A stretch of DNA of 64,000 nucleotides from Synechococcus sp. UW69 (lineage in GTDB: Bacteria > Cyanobacteriota > Cyanobacteriia > PCC-6307 > Cyanobiaceae), in NCBI RefSeq assembly GCF_900474185.1, contig NZ_UCNW01000011.1:186001-250000 (forward strand), given 5' to 3'. Below, in pieces: positions 34,398 through 42,929 of the stretch. Under the pieces are notes generated by a model. It was given only the letters and a program-made list of their open reading frames with translations, was not told the origin of the DNA and did not search any database. The translations under genes were made by a program, and so were the position numbers. Numbering within the stretch: the first letter of the stretch is position 1; every line of letters begins with the position of its first letter.

Positions 34398-35470
34398 TGC
34401 CAACCCTTCGACGCTGGTCCTTCGTACTAGCGCTCGCCTGCATCAGCAGCGCAGTTCCAGCGCAGGCCGAGCAGCTGAAGGTTGGGATCAGTGGCTCACC
34501 TCCTTTCGTGATCAAGGACGGAAGTCACTTCAGCGGCATCAGCCTCGAAATCTGGAGGCGCGTCGCCGAAGACAACAACATCAGCTACAAGCTGATTCAG
34601 CAACCGACGCCCAAAGCCGGTATTGAAGCGGTGGACGACGGAAGCATCGACGTGCTCGTCGGCCCGATCAGCATCACCTCCCGCCGACTTGCCATCCCAG
34701 GGATTGACTTCACCCAGCCCTACTTCCTTAGCAAGGAGGGCATCCTTCTTCCCCTCAAAACACCCTCCATTTTCAGTCGCGTTCAGGTGTTCTTCGGCTG
34801 GGCCGTGATCTCCTCGGTTTTGGTGCTGATCAGCGTGCTGTTTGTGGTTGGCAGCCTGATCTGGATGGCCGAGCGGCAGAAGAACAGTGAACAGTTTCCC
34901 CGCGACTGGCTTCCCGGCATCAGCAGCGGCATGTGGTTTGCCCTGGTGACCTTGACGACGGTGGGCTATGGCGACAAAGCGCCCGTAACGCGCACCGGCC
35001 GTGGCATCACGGGAGCCTGGATGGTGATCTCGCTGATTGCGGTGTCCTCCCTGACCGCCAGCCTCGCGTCGGCGTTCACGTTGTTTCTCTCAGGCGCCAC
35101 AGAAACAGCGATCGACAGTCCTCAACAGCTCAGCAACCGACGGGTCGCCGTCGTTGAAGGCACCGATGGAATGGAATTAGCGGAAAACCGGGAGATGCGC
35201 GTTGTCCCAGCTCCCAACCTCGCCAGCGCCGTTCAGTTGGTGATGTCACGCAAGGCCGATGCCTTGATCTTCGATCGACACTCGATCCGCTATCACCTCA
35301 AAAACAACCCGGATCTTGCGGTGCGTTTGGCACCATTCAACGTGTCGGACGAAACCTACGGATTCGTGCTCAAGCCAACGAGCCCGCTGCGGACGCCCAT
35401 GGGTGTGTCGATTTTGAAGCTTCAACAAAGTGGAGAGGCAGAGAACATCGCCAACAAGTTTCTGGATTGA
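34397..35470 (+). CDS. Prokaryotic glutamate-receptor-like potassium channel (GluR0 type)
   Basis: 357 residues. A signal peptide (to about 24, ending PAQA) is followed by ligand lobe S1 with ITSRRLAIPGIDFTQPYF, where the Arg matches the amino-acid carboxylate contact. A first membrane helix (about 133-157), a pore loop with the potassium filter TTVGYGD (about 192-198) and a second helix (about 210-232) precede lobe S2, with FDRHSI holding a possible ligand-contacting Asp. Domain order and the filter match Synechocystis GluR0, a glutamate-gated potassium channel. The ligand here is not known. Confidence 0.9.
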   Translation: MPTLRRWSFVLALACISSAVPAQAEQLKVGISGSPPFVIKDGSHFSGISLEIWRRVAEDNNISYKLIQQPTPKAGIEAVDDGSIDVLVGPISITSRRLAIPGIDFTQPYFLSKEGILLPLKTPSIFSRVQVFFGWAVISSVLVLISVLFVVGSLIWMAERQKNSEQFPRDWLPGISSGMWFALVTLTTVGYGDKAPVTRTGRGITGAWMVISLIAVSSLTASLASAFTLFLSGATETAIDSPQQLSNRRVAVVEGTDGMELAENREMRVVPAPNLASAVQLVMSRKADALIFDRHSIRYHLKNNPDLAVRLAPFNVSDETYGFVLKPTSPLRTPMGVSILKLQQSGEAENIANKFLD

Positions 35471-35478
35471 TCCTTTGC

Positions 35479-35658
35479 TTAGCCCAGCGGACGATGACGA
35501 CGCAGGGCCTCTTCCAGCAGATAAGCGGCCAAATTTCCACAACTGCGCCCCTCGGCGAGAGCATGCCGCTTGAGGTCATCCATCACCCCCCGAGGCAGGG
35601 TGACATTGATGCGCTCCGAACCAGCCGCATCCGCCACCGCAGCCGTGCTTGGGGCCAT
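35479..35658 (-). CDS. Ribbon-helix-helix (CopG-type) DNA-binding protein
   Basis: 59 residues from ATG 35658. The RHH core is SERINVTLPRGVMDDLKRHA followed by RSCGNLAAYLLEEALRRH. A GTG at 35715 would add 19 residues with a regular heptad pattern. The palindromic sequences at 35713-35757 lie over or just before its start, as expected for an autoregulated RHH repressor. No toxin gene is adjacent; the divergent gene is the PPC-glutaredoxin fusion, a possible target. Confidence 0.75.
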   Translation of the reverse strand: MAPSTAAVADAAGSERINVTLPRGVMDDLKRHALAEGRSCGNLAAYLLEEALRRHRPLG

Positions 35659-35712
35659 GGCCTGACCCTCGATCCGCTGCTGCAACTCCTGAACCAGGTC
35701 TTGAAGGAGGGA

Positions 35713-35757
35713 CACGATAACGTGAACATATTCACTCAATATAAGCACAATATCGTG
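35713..35757. promoter_or_regulatory. Nested inverted repeats, candidate RHH operator
   Basis: Outer arms CACGATA (35713-35719) and TATCGTG (35751-35757) enclose a 14-base near-palindrome GTGAACATATTCAC (35722-35735) and an AT-rich spacer with TATAAG. The block lies in the divergent promoter region between the RHH gene and the PPC-glutaredoxin gene. Confidence 0.5.
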
Positions 35758-35799
35758 TGAAACAGGATTGCGTAATCTTGAGCACCCTTTTGAGGCGCC

Positions 35800-36402
35800 A
35801 TGCATTCCCTGCCGCTGAAGCTTGCTCCCGGCAGTGATCTGCGCCTCAGCCTTGAAGAGCTGGCCCAGCGGGACGGCATCAGCGGCTTTGTTCTCGGAGT
35901 GGTCGGCAACCTCACCAAGGCGTCGTTTCAATGCCCCGGCCAAGCCGACCCCACCGTGCTGGAGGGCGACCTCGAAGTCATCACCCTCAATGGGACCTTC
36001 TCCCCTGAGGGCGTTCATCTGCACCTGAGCCTGTCGGATGGGGCCTGCCAGGTCTGGGGAGGCCACCTGGAGCCAGGGACCATCGTGCAGAAAGGCGTCG
36101 ACCTGCTCATTGGTGTGATTGAGCAACGCGAAGGCAGCCCTGCGCCGCAATCCTCGACACCACGGCTGGAGATCGCCGTTCTTCCCGGATGCCCCTGGTG
36201 CAGCCGTGCCCTACGCATCCTGAGAACCCTGGACCTGCCGCACACCGTCACCACCGTCAACGACGACGCAGCCTTCCAGGCCGTGCAACAACGCAGTGGA
36301 ATGACCACCTTCCCCCAGGTGTTCATCGACGGATCCGTGATTGGTGGCTACGACAACCTCGCCGCCATGCAAGCCGCCGGTGAACTCGACGCCCTCCGCT
36401 GA
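35800..36402 (+). CDS. PPC/DUF296 domain fused to glutaredoxin
   Basis: 200 residues. Residues 1-110 form a PPC (DUF296) domain: GFVLGVVGNLTKASFQ, LEVITLNGTFSPEGVHLHLS, and GGHLEPGTIV. Residues 120-200 form a glutaredoxin: VLPGCPWCSRALRIL (CPWC redox pair), TFPQVFIDG with the cis-Pro, and GGYDNL. PPC domains occur in plant AT-hook proteins and as single bacterial domains of uncertain function. The fusion suggests redox-linked signalling, but that is inference. Confidence 0.85.
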   Translation: MHSLPLKLAPGSDLRLSLEELAQRDGISGFVLGVVGNLTKASFQCPGQADPTVLEGDLEVITLNGTFSPEGVHLHLSLSDGACQVWGGHLEPGTIVQKGVDLLIGVIEQREGSPAPQSSTPRLEIAVLPGCPWCSRALRILRTLDLPHTVTTVNDDAAFQAVQQRSGMTTFPQVFIDGSVIGGYDNLAAMQAAGELDALR

Positions 36403-36634
36403 ACCGCCGGAACAGCCACCCCCGGAGCAGCCGCCGTTCTGGTCTCTGAAACCCTGGTGGTGCCAGCCTTGGTCCATCGTCTCCACAGGGGTGCTGGTGG
36501 TTGGCGGGTCCTGGGGACTCCTGCATCGCCTGTGGATCAGCCTTCCCCTGGCCCTGGGCGTGTTGGCCTGGTGGCTGCTGTTTCTGGTGCTCGTCCCGGC
36601 CGCCTACCGATCCGCTGCGGAACCGCACGGATGA
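36380..36634 (+). CDS. Small membrane protein, DUF6737-like
   Basis: 84 residues from a GTG at 36380 that overlaps the previous gene by 23 bases. A Pro/Glu-rich N terminus precedes FWSLKPWWCQPWSIV and two hydrophobic spans (about 30-48 and 52-75). I recall cyanobacterial proteins of this layout as DUF6737, without known function. The overlap suggests co-expression with the PPC-glutaredoxin gene. Confidence 0.6.
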   Translation: MNSTPSAEPPEQPPPEQPPFWSLKPWWCQPWSIVSTGVLVVGGSWGLLHRLWISLPLALGVLAWWLLFLVLVPAAYRSAAEPHG

Positions 36635-36838
36635 GGTCTTCAGCCTTTCGCTGCATCGACCAGCAGCTGTTCGCACGGGTTGCCGCAGAGGCTTTGAGGA
36701 CGCAGAAGATCAGTTCCACACCCTGGTGGCCCTAGACGCAGAAAGCGTGATTTTTGAACTGAAACAGGGGTCCTATTAGCCCTCGCAGGACAAGGACGTC
36801 CTCAGCCGCTTCCCCCTAAGAGGGCACACCGGAGGCCG

Positions 36839-37039
36839 TCACGCCTGGCGTGACGCTGCGCGGGAACGCTGCTTCTCCTCGAGCAGTTCTCCCTCCAGCT
36901 GTTCAATTAAACGGCTGACCAACGCCTGGAATTCCGGTTGGCAGCCACGAAACGCCGCCTTGTGACGGATCGGCTCGTTGCGCATGCGCAGATCGGTCAG
37001 CATCAGCTGAAGCGAATCAATCCGAGCGTTGGAATTCAT
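36839..37039 (-). CDS. Hypothetical helical protein
   Basis: 66 residues (MNSNARIDSLQLMLTDLRMRN), with a long amphipathic helix (ALVSRLIEQLEGELLEEKQR). It looks like a real small soluble protein; function unknown. It is 43 bases downstream of the carotenoid-isomerase-like gene only in position, since that gene ends further right on the same strand. Confidence 0.5.
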   Translation of the reverse strand: MNSNARIDSLQLMLTDLRMRNEPIRHKAAFRGCQPEFQALVSRLIEQLEGELLEEKQRSRAASRQA

Positions 37040-37082
37040 GGACTGAGAGGACGTTCCGAAGGGAGGTTATGACGCAGCTGTT

Positions 37083-38618
37083 TCAAAGCTCCAGCTCTCG
37101 CAGCAGACGGTTCTGCGTCTCCCGACCGAGAACGGCATGGGCCGCCATGGCACCACTCGCCGCGACGGGAGGGATTCCTATGCCGGGGAAGGTGCTGGCC
37201 CCACAAAGCCAGAAATTGGCAAGGGGCGTCGACACCCCAGGGAACAACCCTGCAGCGGCTGAAAGCGAAGGGCCATAACTGCCTTGATGCACATTGAGGA
37301 AATGGCTGTGGGTCAGCGGCGTTCCCTCCATGATCAACTCGCAGCGGTCGCGAATGTCGGGGATACGTCGTTCCAGCACGCGCCAGAACACAGCGCATCG
37401 CTCCTGTTTCATCCGCTGATACGCCTCACTGTCGCGCTCCAGATCAGCCCAGAGCTCCCACGGCTCGCTGGCCGGGGTGTAGGCATGCAGCACATGGCGA
37501 CCCGGCGGAGCCATGGAAGGATCCAACACCGACGGGATGGACAACACCACGGCATTGCGTTCGGCGTCGATCCCACGCTCCCAGTCATCAACCCAGACGG
37601 TGTGGATCGGCAGATCCTCCAGCCCCGTGGCATCAAAGCCCAAATGCAGATGTAGAAAGCCATTGCAGGCCGGCGTCGCCTGGCGTTGACGCTGCCACTT
37701 CGGCGCGACGGAGTCCGGCAGCAGCGCAAGGGTGGACCAGATATCGGCATTGCAGATCACCTGCCGCGCCGCGATCGACGTTCCATCCGCCAGCGTCGCA
37801 CCCACGACGCGGTCCCCCTCCACCTGCAGCTGTTGCACAGCCACACCCGTGTGCAAGTTGCCCCCATGGGCCTTCAATCCACCCACCAAGGCCTCAACCA
37901 CCGCAGCACTTCCACCAACGGGGTAGTCGAGATGGGCCTCCGGTTCGAACCACTCGCCGAACAGCGTGGCCATGGCAGCCGCATTGGTGTCTCCCATCGG
38001 CATGCCACTGATCAGGAAGGAGAGGAGATCCACCCAATGGCGCAGGAAGGGATCGGTGAGGTGACGATCGACCAGGGGGCCGAAGGAACCGGAGAGATGA
38101 CGCATCGCCGTGAGGTGCGGCAACAAGCGCCCGCCGCGCTTCAGCAATTGCGCCATGCCATCCACCCCGGGTCGCAGGGCCAGCAGGGGCAGGGCATCTG
38201 CGGCGGCAGCAATCGGCCGAAGGGCTTCGACAAAACGCCGCCATTCCGCGGCCACCTCGGGACCGCGCAGGCCGCGAACCACAGCCTCAAAATCGTCATG
38301 CCCCACGGCGATGCGCAGATCACCTTCCGGCAACAGCACATCCCAGGTTCGATAAGGGATCACCTCCAAGGTCTGGCCTAAAGCGCGCAGCACCTGAGCC
38401 AATGGATTGCTGCTGGGCCAGCGACCCAGACCACTCCAGAGGGATGGACCGGATTCAAAGTGATAACCCTGGCGTTGAAACCCATGGGCGGCCCCACCCG
38501 GTTGGTGATGGGACTCCAGCACCAGCACGTCGCGACCAGCGCGGGCACAGAGGCCAGCGGCACATAATCCGCCGATGCCGCTACCGATCACAAGGATGTC
38601 GACGTCTCTTTTGAGCAT
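37083..38618 (-). CDS. Carotenoid isomerase / phytoene desaturase-like flavoprotein
   Basis: 511 residues from ATG 38618. The FAD-binding start is VDILVIGSGIGGLCAAGLCA and LVLESHHQPGGAAHGF, and the C-terminal flavin motif is NFWLCGASTFPGIGIPPVAASG. The CrtI/CrtH family isomerises or desaturates carotenoids. Marine Synechococcus have several paralogues, so whether this is the prolycopene isomerase CrtH or a related retinol-saturase-like enzyme is not decidable here. Its start faces the rhomboid gene. Confidence 0.8.
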   Translation of the reverse strand: MLKRDVDILVIGSGIGGLCAAGLCARAGRDVLVLESHHQPGGAAHGFQRQGYHFESGPSLWSGLGRWPSSNPLAQVLRALGQTLEVIPYRTWDVLLPEGDLRIAVGHDDFEAVVRGLRGPEVAAEWRRFVEALRPIAAAADALPLLALRPGVDGMAQLLKRGGRLLPHLTAMRHLSGSFGPLVDRHLTDPFLRHWVDLLSFLISGMPMGDTNAAAMATLFGEWFEPEAHLDYPVGGSAAVVEALVGGLKAHGGNLHTGVAVQQLQVEGDRVVGATLADGTSIAARQVICNADIWSTLALLPDSVAPKWQRQRQATPACNGFLHLHLGFDATGLEDLPIHTVWVDDWERGIDAERNAVVLSIPSVLDPSMAPPGRHVLHAYTPASEPWELWADLERDSEAYQRMKQERCAVFWRVLERRIPDIRDRCELIMEGTPLTHSHFLNVHQGSYGPSLSAAAGLFPGVSTPLANFWLCGASTFPGIGIPPVAASGAMAAHAVLGRETQNRLLRELEL

Positions 38619-38662
38619 CCATGAAGCACGCGCGTCATCATTGTGGTCATTGGCGCAAGACG

Positions 38663-39202
38663 ATGCGCAATCGACTACTGCTTCCCGTGCTGATCCTGAC
38701 GGTGGCCTGGGGTCAGGAGCTGATCGACCAGCTGATCTTTGCGGGGCAGTGGAATCTGCCAATGGGACCGGATCAACCCTGGTGGGGGGTCCTGACCTCC
38801 CCCATCAGTCACGCTGGTTTTGGACATCTCATCTCCAACAGCCTGGCCTTTCTGCCCCTGAGCTGGCTGGTCCTCAGCAGGGGAATACGCGATTACCTGA
38901 GCGTCTGGCTTTCCGTGCTGGTGATCAACATTCCGGTCGCCCTGTTCTGGCCCACACGGAGTCATGGTCTCTCCGGGGTGGTCTATGGGCTCCTGGGCTA
39001 CCTGCTGCTGATCGGCTGGCTTGAACGTCGCATCCTGTCCATCGTCCTGGGGCTTGTGGCGTTTTGGCTCTACGGCTCAGCCCTGATCGCCTTGATCCCC
39101 GGCGTTTCAGCCGCCGGCGTGAGCTGGATCGGCCACAGTGCAGGCTTCATCGGCGGATTGGTGGCCGCTCTAGCGATGTATCGCGAGCCCTCTGCCGATT
39201 GA
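38663..39202 (+). CDS. Rhomboid-family intramembrane serine protease
   Basis: 179 residues from ATG 38663; an ATG at 38621 is also in frame but lies two bases from the divergent start. Six hydrophobic spans are visible. The catalytic serine motif is HGLSGVVYG and the catalytic histidine is in SWIGHSAGFIGG. Rhomboids cut membrane proteins within their spans; the target is unknown. Confidence 0.85.
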   Translation: MRNRLLLPVLILTVAWGQELIDQLIFAGQWNLPMGPDQPWWGVLTSPISHAGFGHLISNSLAFLPLSWLVLSRGIRDYLSVWLSVLVINIPVALFWPTRSHGLSGVVYGLLGYLLLIGWLERRILSIVLGLVAFWLYGSALIALIPGVSAAGVSWIGHSAGFIGGLVAALAMYREPSAD

Positions 39203-39204
39203 GG

Positions 39205-39996
39205 TCAGGGGTGAGACAAGACAGCATCGAGAAACGCCAGGGGGCGATGCATGGTGGCGGAATAACCCAGCAGACTTTGATCGCGATGGCTGTAAATCAC
39301 GCTGTCATCAGCATCAAGCAGCACCGTGGCACCGCGCTGGGTGATGTAGTCATCGCAAGGCACATAGGTGCGCCAGTGCCGGAGCACTTCGTTCATGTTG
39401 CGCAGACGCTTGGTTGCAAGTTCAAAAGGTCGCTGAAAGCCATCACCACCGGCCCGGCGGAACAGACCTCCACGAAAGCGGGGCAGAGGAAACGCCTCGA
39501 TCCACTCCTCGTCATCGAAGATCTGGGCAGCTGAGCGATCACCGGTGTAACCACGCAGCACCTCACGCAGGGTGCCTGGAGATCCCACACCGGCACACAT
39601 CAGCAGAAAACCAGGCCATGGCCCACCAGGCAGATGCAGCCCGGACTCCAAGCCAAGGGAGTGATGCAACACCGGTGAAGAATCCACGATCAGCTGCTGC
39701 AGGGGAAACGCCGTGAAGGCAGCGAAGCGCTCAGCGCCAGCAGCGTTGCCAATGCCGAACAACTGAACCTTGACCCCGGCCGCCGCCAACTGGGGAAGCC
39801 TCGGCACCAACGCCTGGGCATATTCGATCGAGTCGAAGTCACCCAGCTGGCCGAGCACAACAACAAGACGCTTGCTGACGCCTTCCATGCCTGGGATTTC
39901 AGCGAGACGATCAAGCAGTGGCTGAATGGGGATCATTGCCGTCGCGACAACCCGGTAGACAAAAAGGGCTGTTGTCAACGGAATCGTGGCAAACAT
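39205..39996 (-). CDS. AhpC/TSA-related thioredoxin-fold protein
   Basis: 263 residues, or 243 from an internal ATG at 39936. A thioredoxin-like core is seen: LVVVLGQLGDFDSIEYAQAL, then GVKVQLFGIGNAAGAERFA and LQQLIVDSSPVLHHSLGLES. It resembles the cyanobacterial proteins labelled AhpC/TSA-type antioxidant (PRXL2-like). There is no cysteine at the usual peroxidatic position in this stretch, so peroxidase activity is doubtful. Confidence 0.6.
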   Translation of the reverse strand: MFATIPLTTALFVYRVVATAMIPIQPLLDRLAEIPGMEGVSKRLVVVLGQLGDFDSIEYAQALVPRLPQLAAAGVKVQLFGIGNAAGAERFAAFTAFPLQQLIVDSSPVLHHSLGLESGLHLPGGPWPGFLLMCAGVGSPGTLREVLRGYTGDRSAAQIFDDEEWIEAFPLPRFRGGLFRRAGGDGFQRPFELATKRLRNMNEVLRHWRTYVPCDDYITQRGATVLLDADDSVIYSHRDQSLLGYSATMHRPLAFLDAVLSHP

Positions 39997-40326
39997 CGGC
40001 GAGCATTGTGTTCAGCACCATTCCCTCCCGCAGCAGGCGGGGGTGTTCAAGAGACAGCAAACCATTCCAGATCCGCCAAGCATTGACGGCATGGCAATTC
40101 AACGAAAAGAGCTGTGATTTGTGCTGAATGAATGCATTAATTAGGTGAAACGGGTTGAACCAGTCTGTTCGCAATCGATTCGTCTCATTCGCGCATCAGA
40201 GACACGAGAATCAACCAAGGTCATCACTCCAGATCACACTGGTCCGATTCGAACGCGTTTTCAACGACAGATGACTCGTCTTCGAAACAGCGTGATTGAA
40301 TCGAACTCATCAACTTGAATTTATAA
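39997..40326. other. Gap upstream of the broken amine oxidase gene
   Basis: No gene is supported. It becomes AT-rich towards 40326, fitting a promoter region. A small GC hairpin occurs at about 40026-40042. Confidence 0.4.
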
Positions 40327-41631
40327 ATGTCAAAGCAGTGGGATGTGGTCGTCATTAGTGGCGGACTTGCTGGCATTACAGCTGCACGCGACCTCCAGCA
40401 ACGCGGACTTCGCACCGTGGTCATTGAGGCCAATGATCGCCTTGGCGGCCGCACCTACACCATCGAGGACGAAGGCTGCACGGTCGAACTGGGCGGAACA
40501 TGGATTCACTAGACCCAACCATTCATCTGGGCTGAAAAGGAAAGGTATGGGCTCAAGATTGAGGAGACTCCCGGCTGTGTGGCTGAACACATCGCCATCC
40601 ATCGCGGAGATCGTATTGAAGCCCTGGGCGAACACGAAATTGCCGAATTCATGGACGGGTTTGATCAATTTTTCTCCGAAGCGATCCAGGTTTGGGAACG
40701 CCCCTATGACGCTCATCACACCTGGAAAGCCATCCAAGAGCGTGACACGATCTCCGTTGCAGATCGCCTGGCGTCACTCAATCTGACGCCGCTTCAACAA
40801 GCCTCTATCGGAGGATTCCTTGAGATCCTCTCCATGTCTGCACCTCATTCAGCATCGTATGTGGAAATGATGCGTTGCTACGCCCTATCCGGGTGGAACA
40901 CTGTTGTCTTCAAAGACACAGCTGCACGCTACAAGTTTGCCAACGGAACAGGTGCTTTGGTGGACGCCATTGTGCGCGATGGAAATTTTGATGTCATCAC
41001 CAATGCACATGCAACAACGATCACTCATGGCCCCGATGGCGTGAGGGTTGAAACCAGTGAGGGGAACATCTATCAGGGACGAGCCGGAGTCATCACGCTT
41101 CCCATGAATGTGATGAATACGGTTTCCTTCAATCCACCTCTTTCTGCTATTAAACGAGAAGCAGCTGACCTCAAACATGCCGGGGGTGGATCCAAGGTTT
41201 TCTTTGTCGTAAAAGGCGATCCCGGCGCCGTGATGACCTTGGCTCGCAGTGCGGACTCAGCGCTGATTGGCAGCTTCACCTACCACCGCGGGGAGCATCA
41301 ATCCCTGCTGGCGGGCTTCAGCTTGGAACCCGATGCACTGGATAAATCCGTCGAGGAGTGGCAATCGATCTTCAATGCTTACCTGCCTGAGCTCGAGATC
41401 ATCCGCACCTTCGGACACCCCTGGGGAACGGACCCCTTATCTCAGGGCAGTTGGTGCAACTACCGCCCAGGCACCGTGACGCGCTTCGCCGAAGCTCTTC
41501 CCCTCCGAGAAGACAACCTCTTCTTTGCCTCCGGAGACCATGGCGATGGATGGCGGGGCTTCATGGAAGGAGCCATCGCCAGTGGATCACAAACAGCGAT
41601 AGCCGTTCTGAAAACGTTAGGCCAAGGCTAA
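40327..41631 (+). pseudogene. Flavin-containing amine oxidase interrupted by an in-frame TAG
   Basis: The frame reads from ATG 40327 through an FAD motif (VVVISGGLAGITAARDL, IEANDRLGGRTYT) to GGTWIH, then TAG at 40510-40512. It continues in the same frame as TQPFIWAEKERYGLKIEE to a normal end at 41631 (FASGDHGDGWRGFMEGAIASG). Together they give a full-length protein of about 434 residues. In the family the interrupted position is normally Trp (WIHWTQP), so TGG to TAG is the likely change. The first Gly of the nucleotide motif is also Ser (AGT). Both fit G-to-A mutations. Confidence 0.85.
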
Positions 41632-41695
41632 CTGCACTATGGGTACAAAAGAAAACAGACAACGAGTAAAAATCTATGCCAAAGGCAATAAGCCA

Positions 41696-42064
41696 TCAAA
41701 TAAGTCCAATACTAGCGAATAGGCCTTTGCTCAGAATCATTAACAGGCAAATTGAGGTTCCAGCCACCAAACTAAAATTAACTAATTGGAAAATTACCGG
41801 GCTTTGCAGCGATTCCAACTGCGCCGTCGGCTTTTGATCTTGACGAGATCCCTCCCAATAGGCGAAGACCAAACCCTTCTTGGCCACAAGCTTGTCACGA
41901 GTATTTAGCGAGCCGTAGCCAAACTCACTAATCATTTGCGATTGCTGCTTAATTTTTTTACTCTCGGCCACAAAAACAGACTGTATCCAATTACTATGCG
42001 CGCGAATACCAATCGCAATCCAAAAGATTACTGGAATGCATACAAGGAGGTTTAGATAGTCCAT
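41696..42064 (-). CDS. Hypothetical two-span membrane protein
   Basis: 122 residues from ATG 42064 (MDYLNLLVCIPVIFWIAIGI), with a second span near the C terminus (FQLVNFSLVAGTSICLLMIL). The 70-residue middle is polar. An ATG at 42193 would add 43 polar residues. The DNA is clearly more AT-rich than the flanking core, as is everything to about 44.0 kb. The sequence from here to 42428 holds no other gene. Confidence 0.5.
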   Translation of the reverse strand: MDYLNLLVCIPVIFWIAIGIRAHSNWIQSVFVAESKKIKQQSQMISEFGYGSLNTRDKLVAKKGLVFAYWEGSRQDQKPTAQLESLQSPVIFQLVNFSLVAGTSICLLMILSKGLFASIGLI

Positions 42065-42428
42065 TGAAGTAAAAGCATATTCTGACCATTGATTTCTTGA
42101 GCGGTTATTATTTTGATCGCAGTCGCGCTGATATATCTTCCATTCCTGTGATGATTTTTGGCGAAGACGGCCAAGAATGGATGCAATATGCACATAAATT
42201 TGCTACTCAGAAAGGGCAGCTTGGTTAAGCCTATACGGATCATTCGGGAAAATGCCCCTAAAGCACCACACAAAAAACTAAACTCAACTGGATTTGATTG
42301 ATTATTACTTACTGCTTACTCACGGGGCATTTAATTACCGGGTAGCAATTTCATTGCCAACCACGGCATTTAGCCTGGCATTGAAGTTTCTATAGTAATT
42401 TCAGACTTCTTTCACTTGAAACGAAAGC

Positions 42429-42725
42429 CTATTTCTTTGTTGCAGATGACTGATCGACCGAAGCAGATTGTTCTTTCACAGTTGCGGACGGCTTCTTTTG
42501 ACCCTCTGAAGTCTCACTCTTTGTTGCAGATGATTTTTTCTCAGATACAGATTTCTCTTGTTTGACCACTTTTTCCTGTTTGACTGGTGGCTTCTTTTTG
42601 GGTTTCAGCTTGCTTGTATCCAGAGCACTTTCACCAAATGATTTATAACCCAGCAAGACCAGTCCGCCGACCACAGGGATCGAAGCAATACCACCCATGG
42701 CAATTTCAAATCCACTTAGAGCCAC
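42429..42725 (-). CDS. Membrane-anchored Lys/Ser-rich protein
   Basis: 98 residues: one hydrophobic N-terminal span (MGGIASIPVVGGLVLLGY) followed by a 65-residue tail of Lys, Ser, Glu, Val and Thr with near-repeats (KKPPVKQEKVVKQEKSV, SSATKSE, SSATKK). The tail is almost certainly disordered and basic. It could tether nucleic acid or an acidic partner at a membrane. Function unknown. Confidence 0.6.
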   Translation of the reverse strand: MALSGFEIAMGGIASIPVVGGLVLLGYKSFGESALDTSKLKPKKKPPVKQEKVVKQEKSVSEKKSSATKSETSEGQKKPSATVKEQSASVDQSSATKK

Positions 42726-42767
42726 GTTTCATTTAAGCAAATACAATTGCAATACTGCACGATAAAA

Positions 42768-42789
42768 GCGTTTTAGGATTTCAAAACGC
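42768..42789. repeat. 7-bp inverted repeat in the region before the linker gene
   Basis: GCGTTTT (42768-42774) and AAAACGC (42783-42789) with an 8-base spacer lie between the divergent Lys/Ser-rich and phycobilisome-linker genes, about 140 bases before the latter. An operator or weak bidirectional hairpin is possible. Confidence 0.35.
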
Positions 42790-42929
42790 ACTATGGGCAA
42801 GTATCAAATGGTCAAAGTTTAGACTCTTTTTTGCATGGCAAATGTTTTGATCCTTCATTTTACTGTCACTTATTGTCTTGCCTATTATTCTTTGGATGTA
42901 ATTCTTACATTAAAGAATTTCCAGGTTAA

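Noticed and set aside
36635-36779. Short plus-strand stretch ending DAESVIFELKQGSY
   Set aside because: No start codon in frame outside the preceding gene; may be a relic but cannot be supported.
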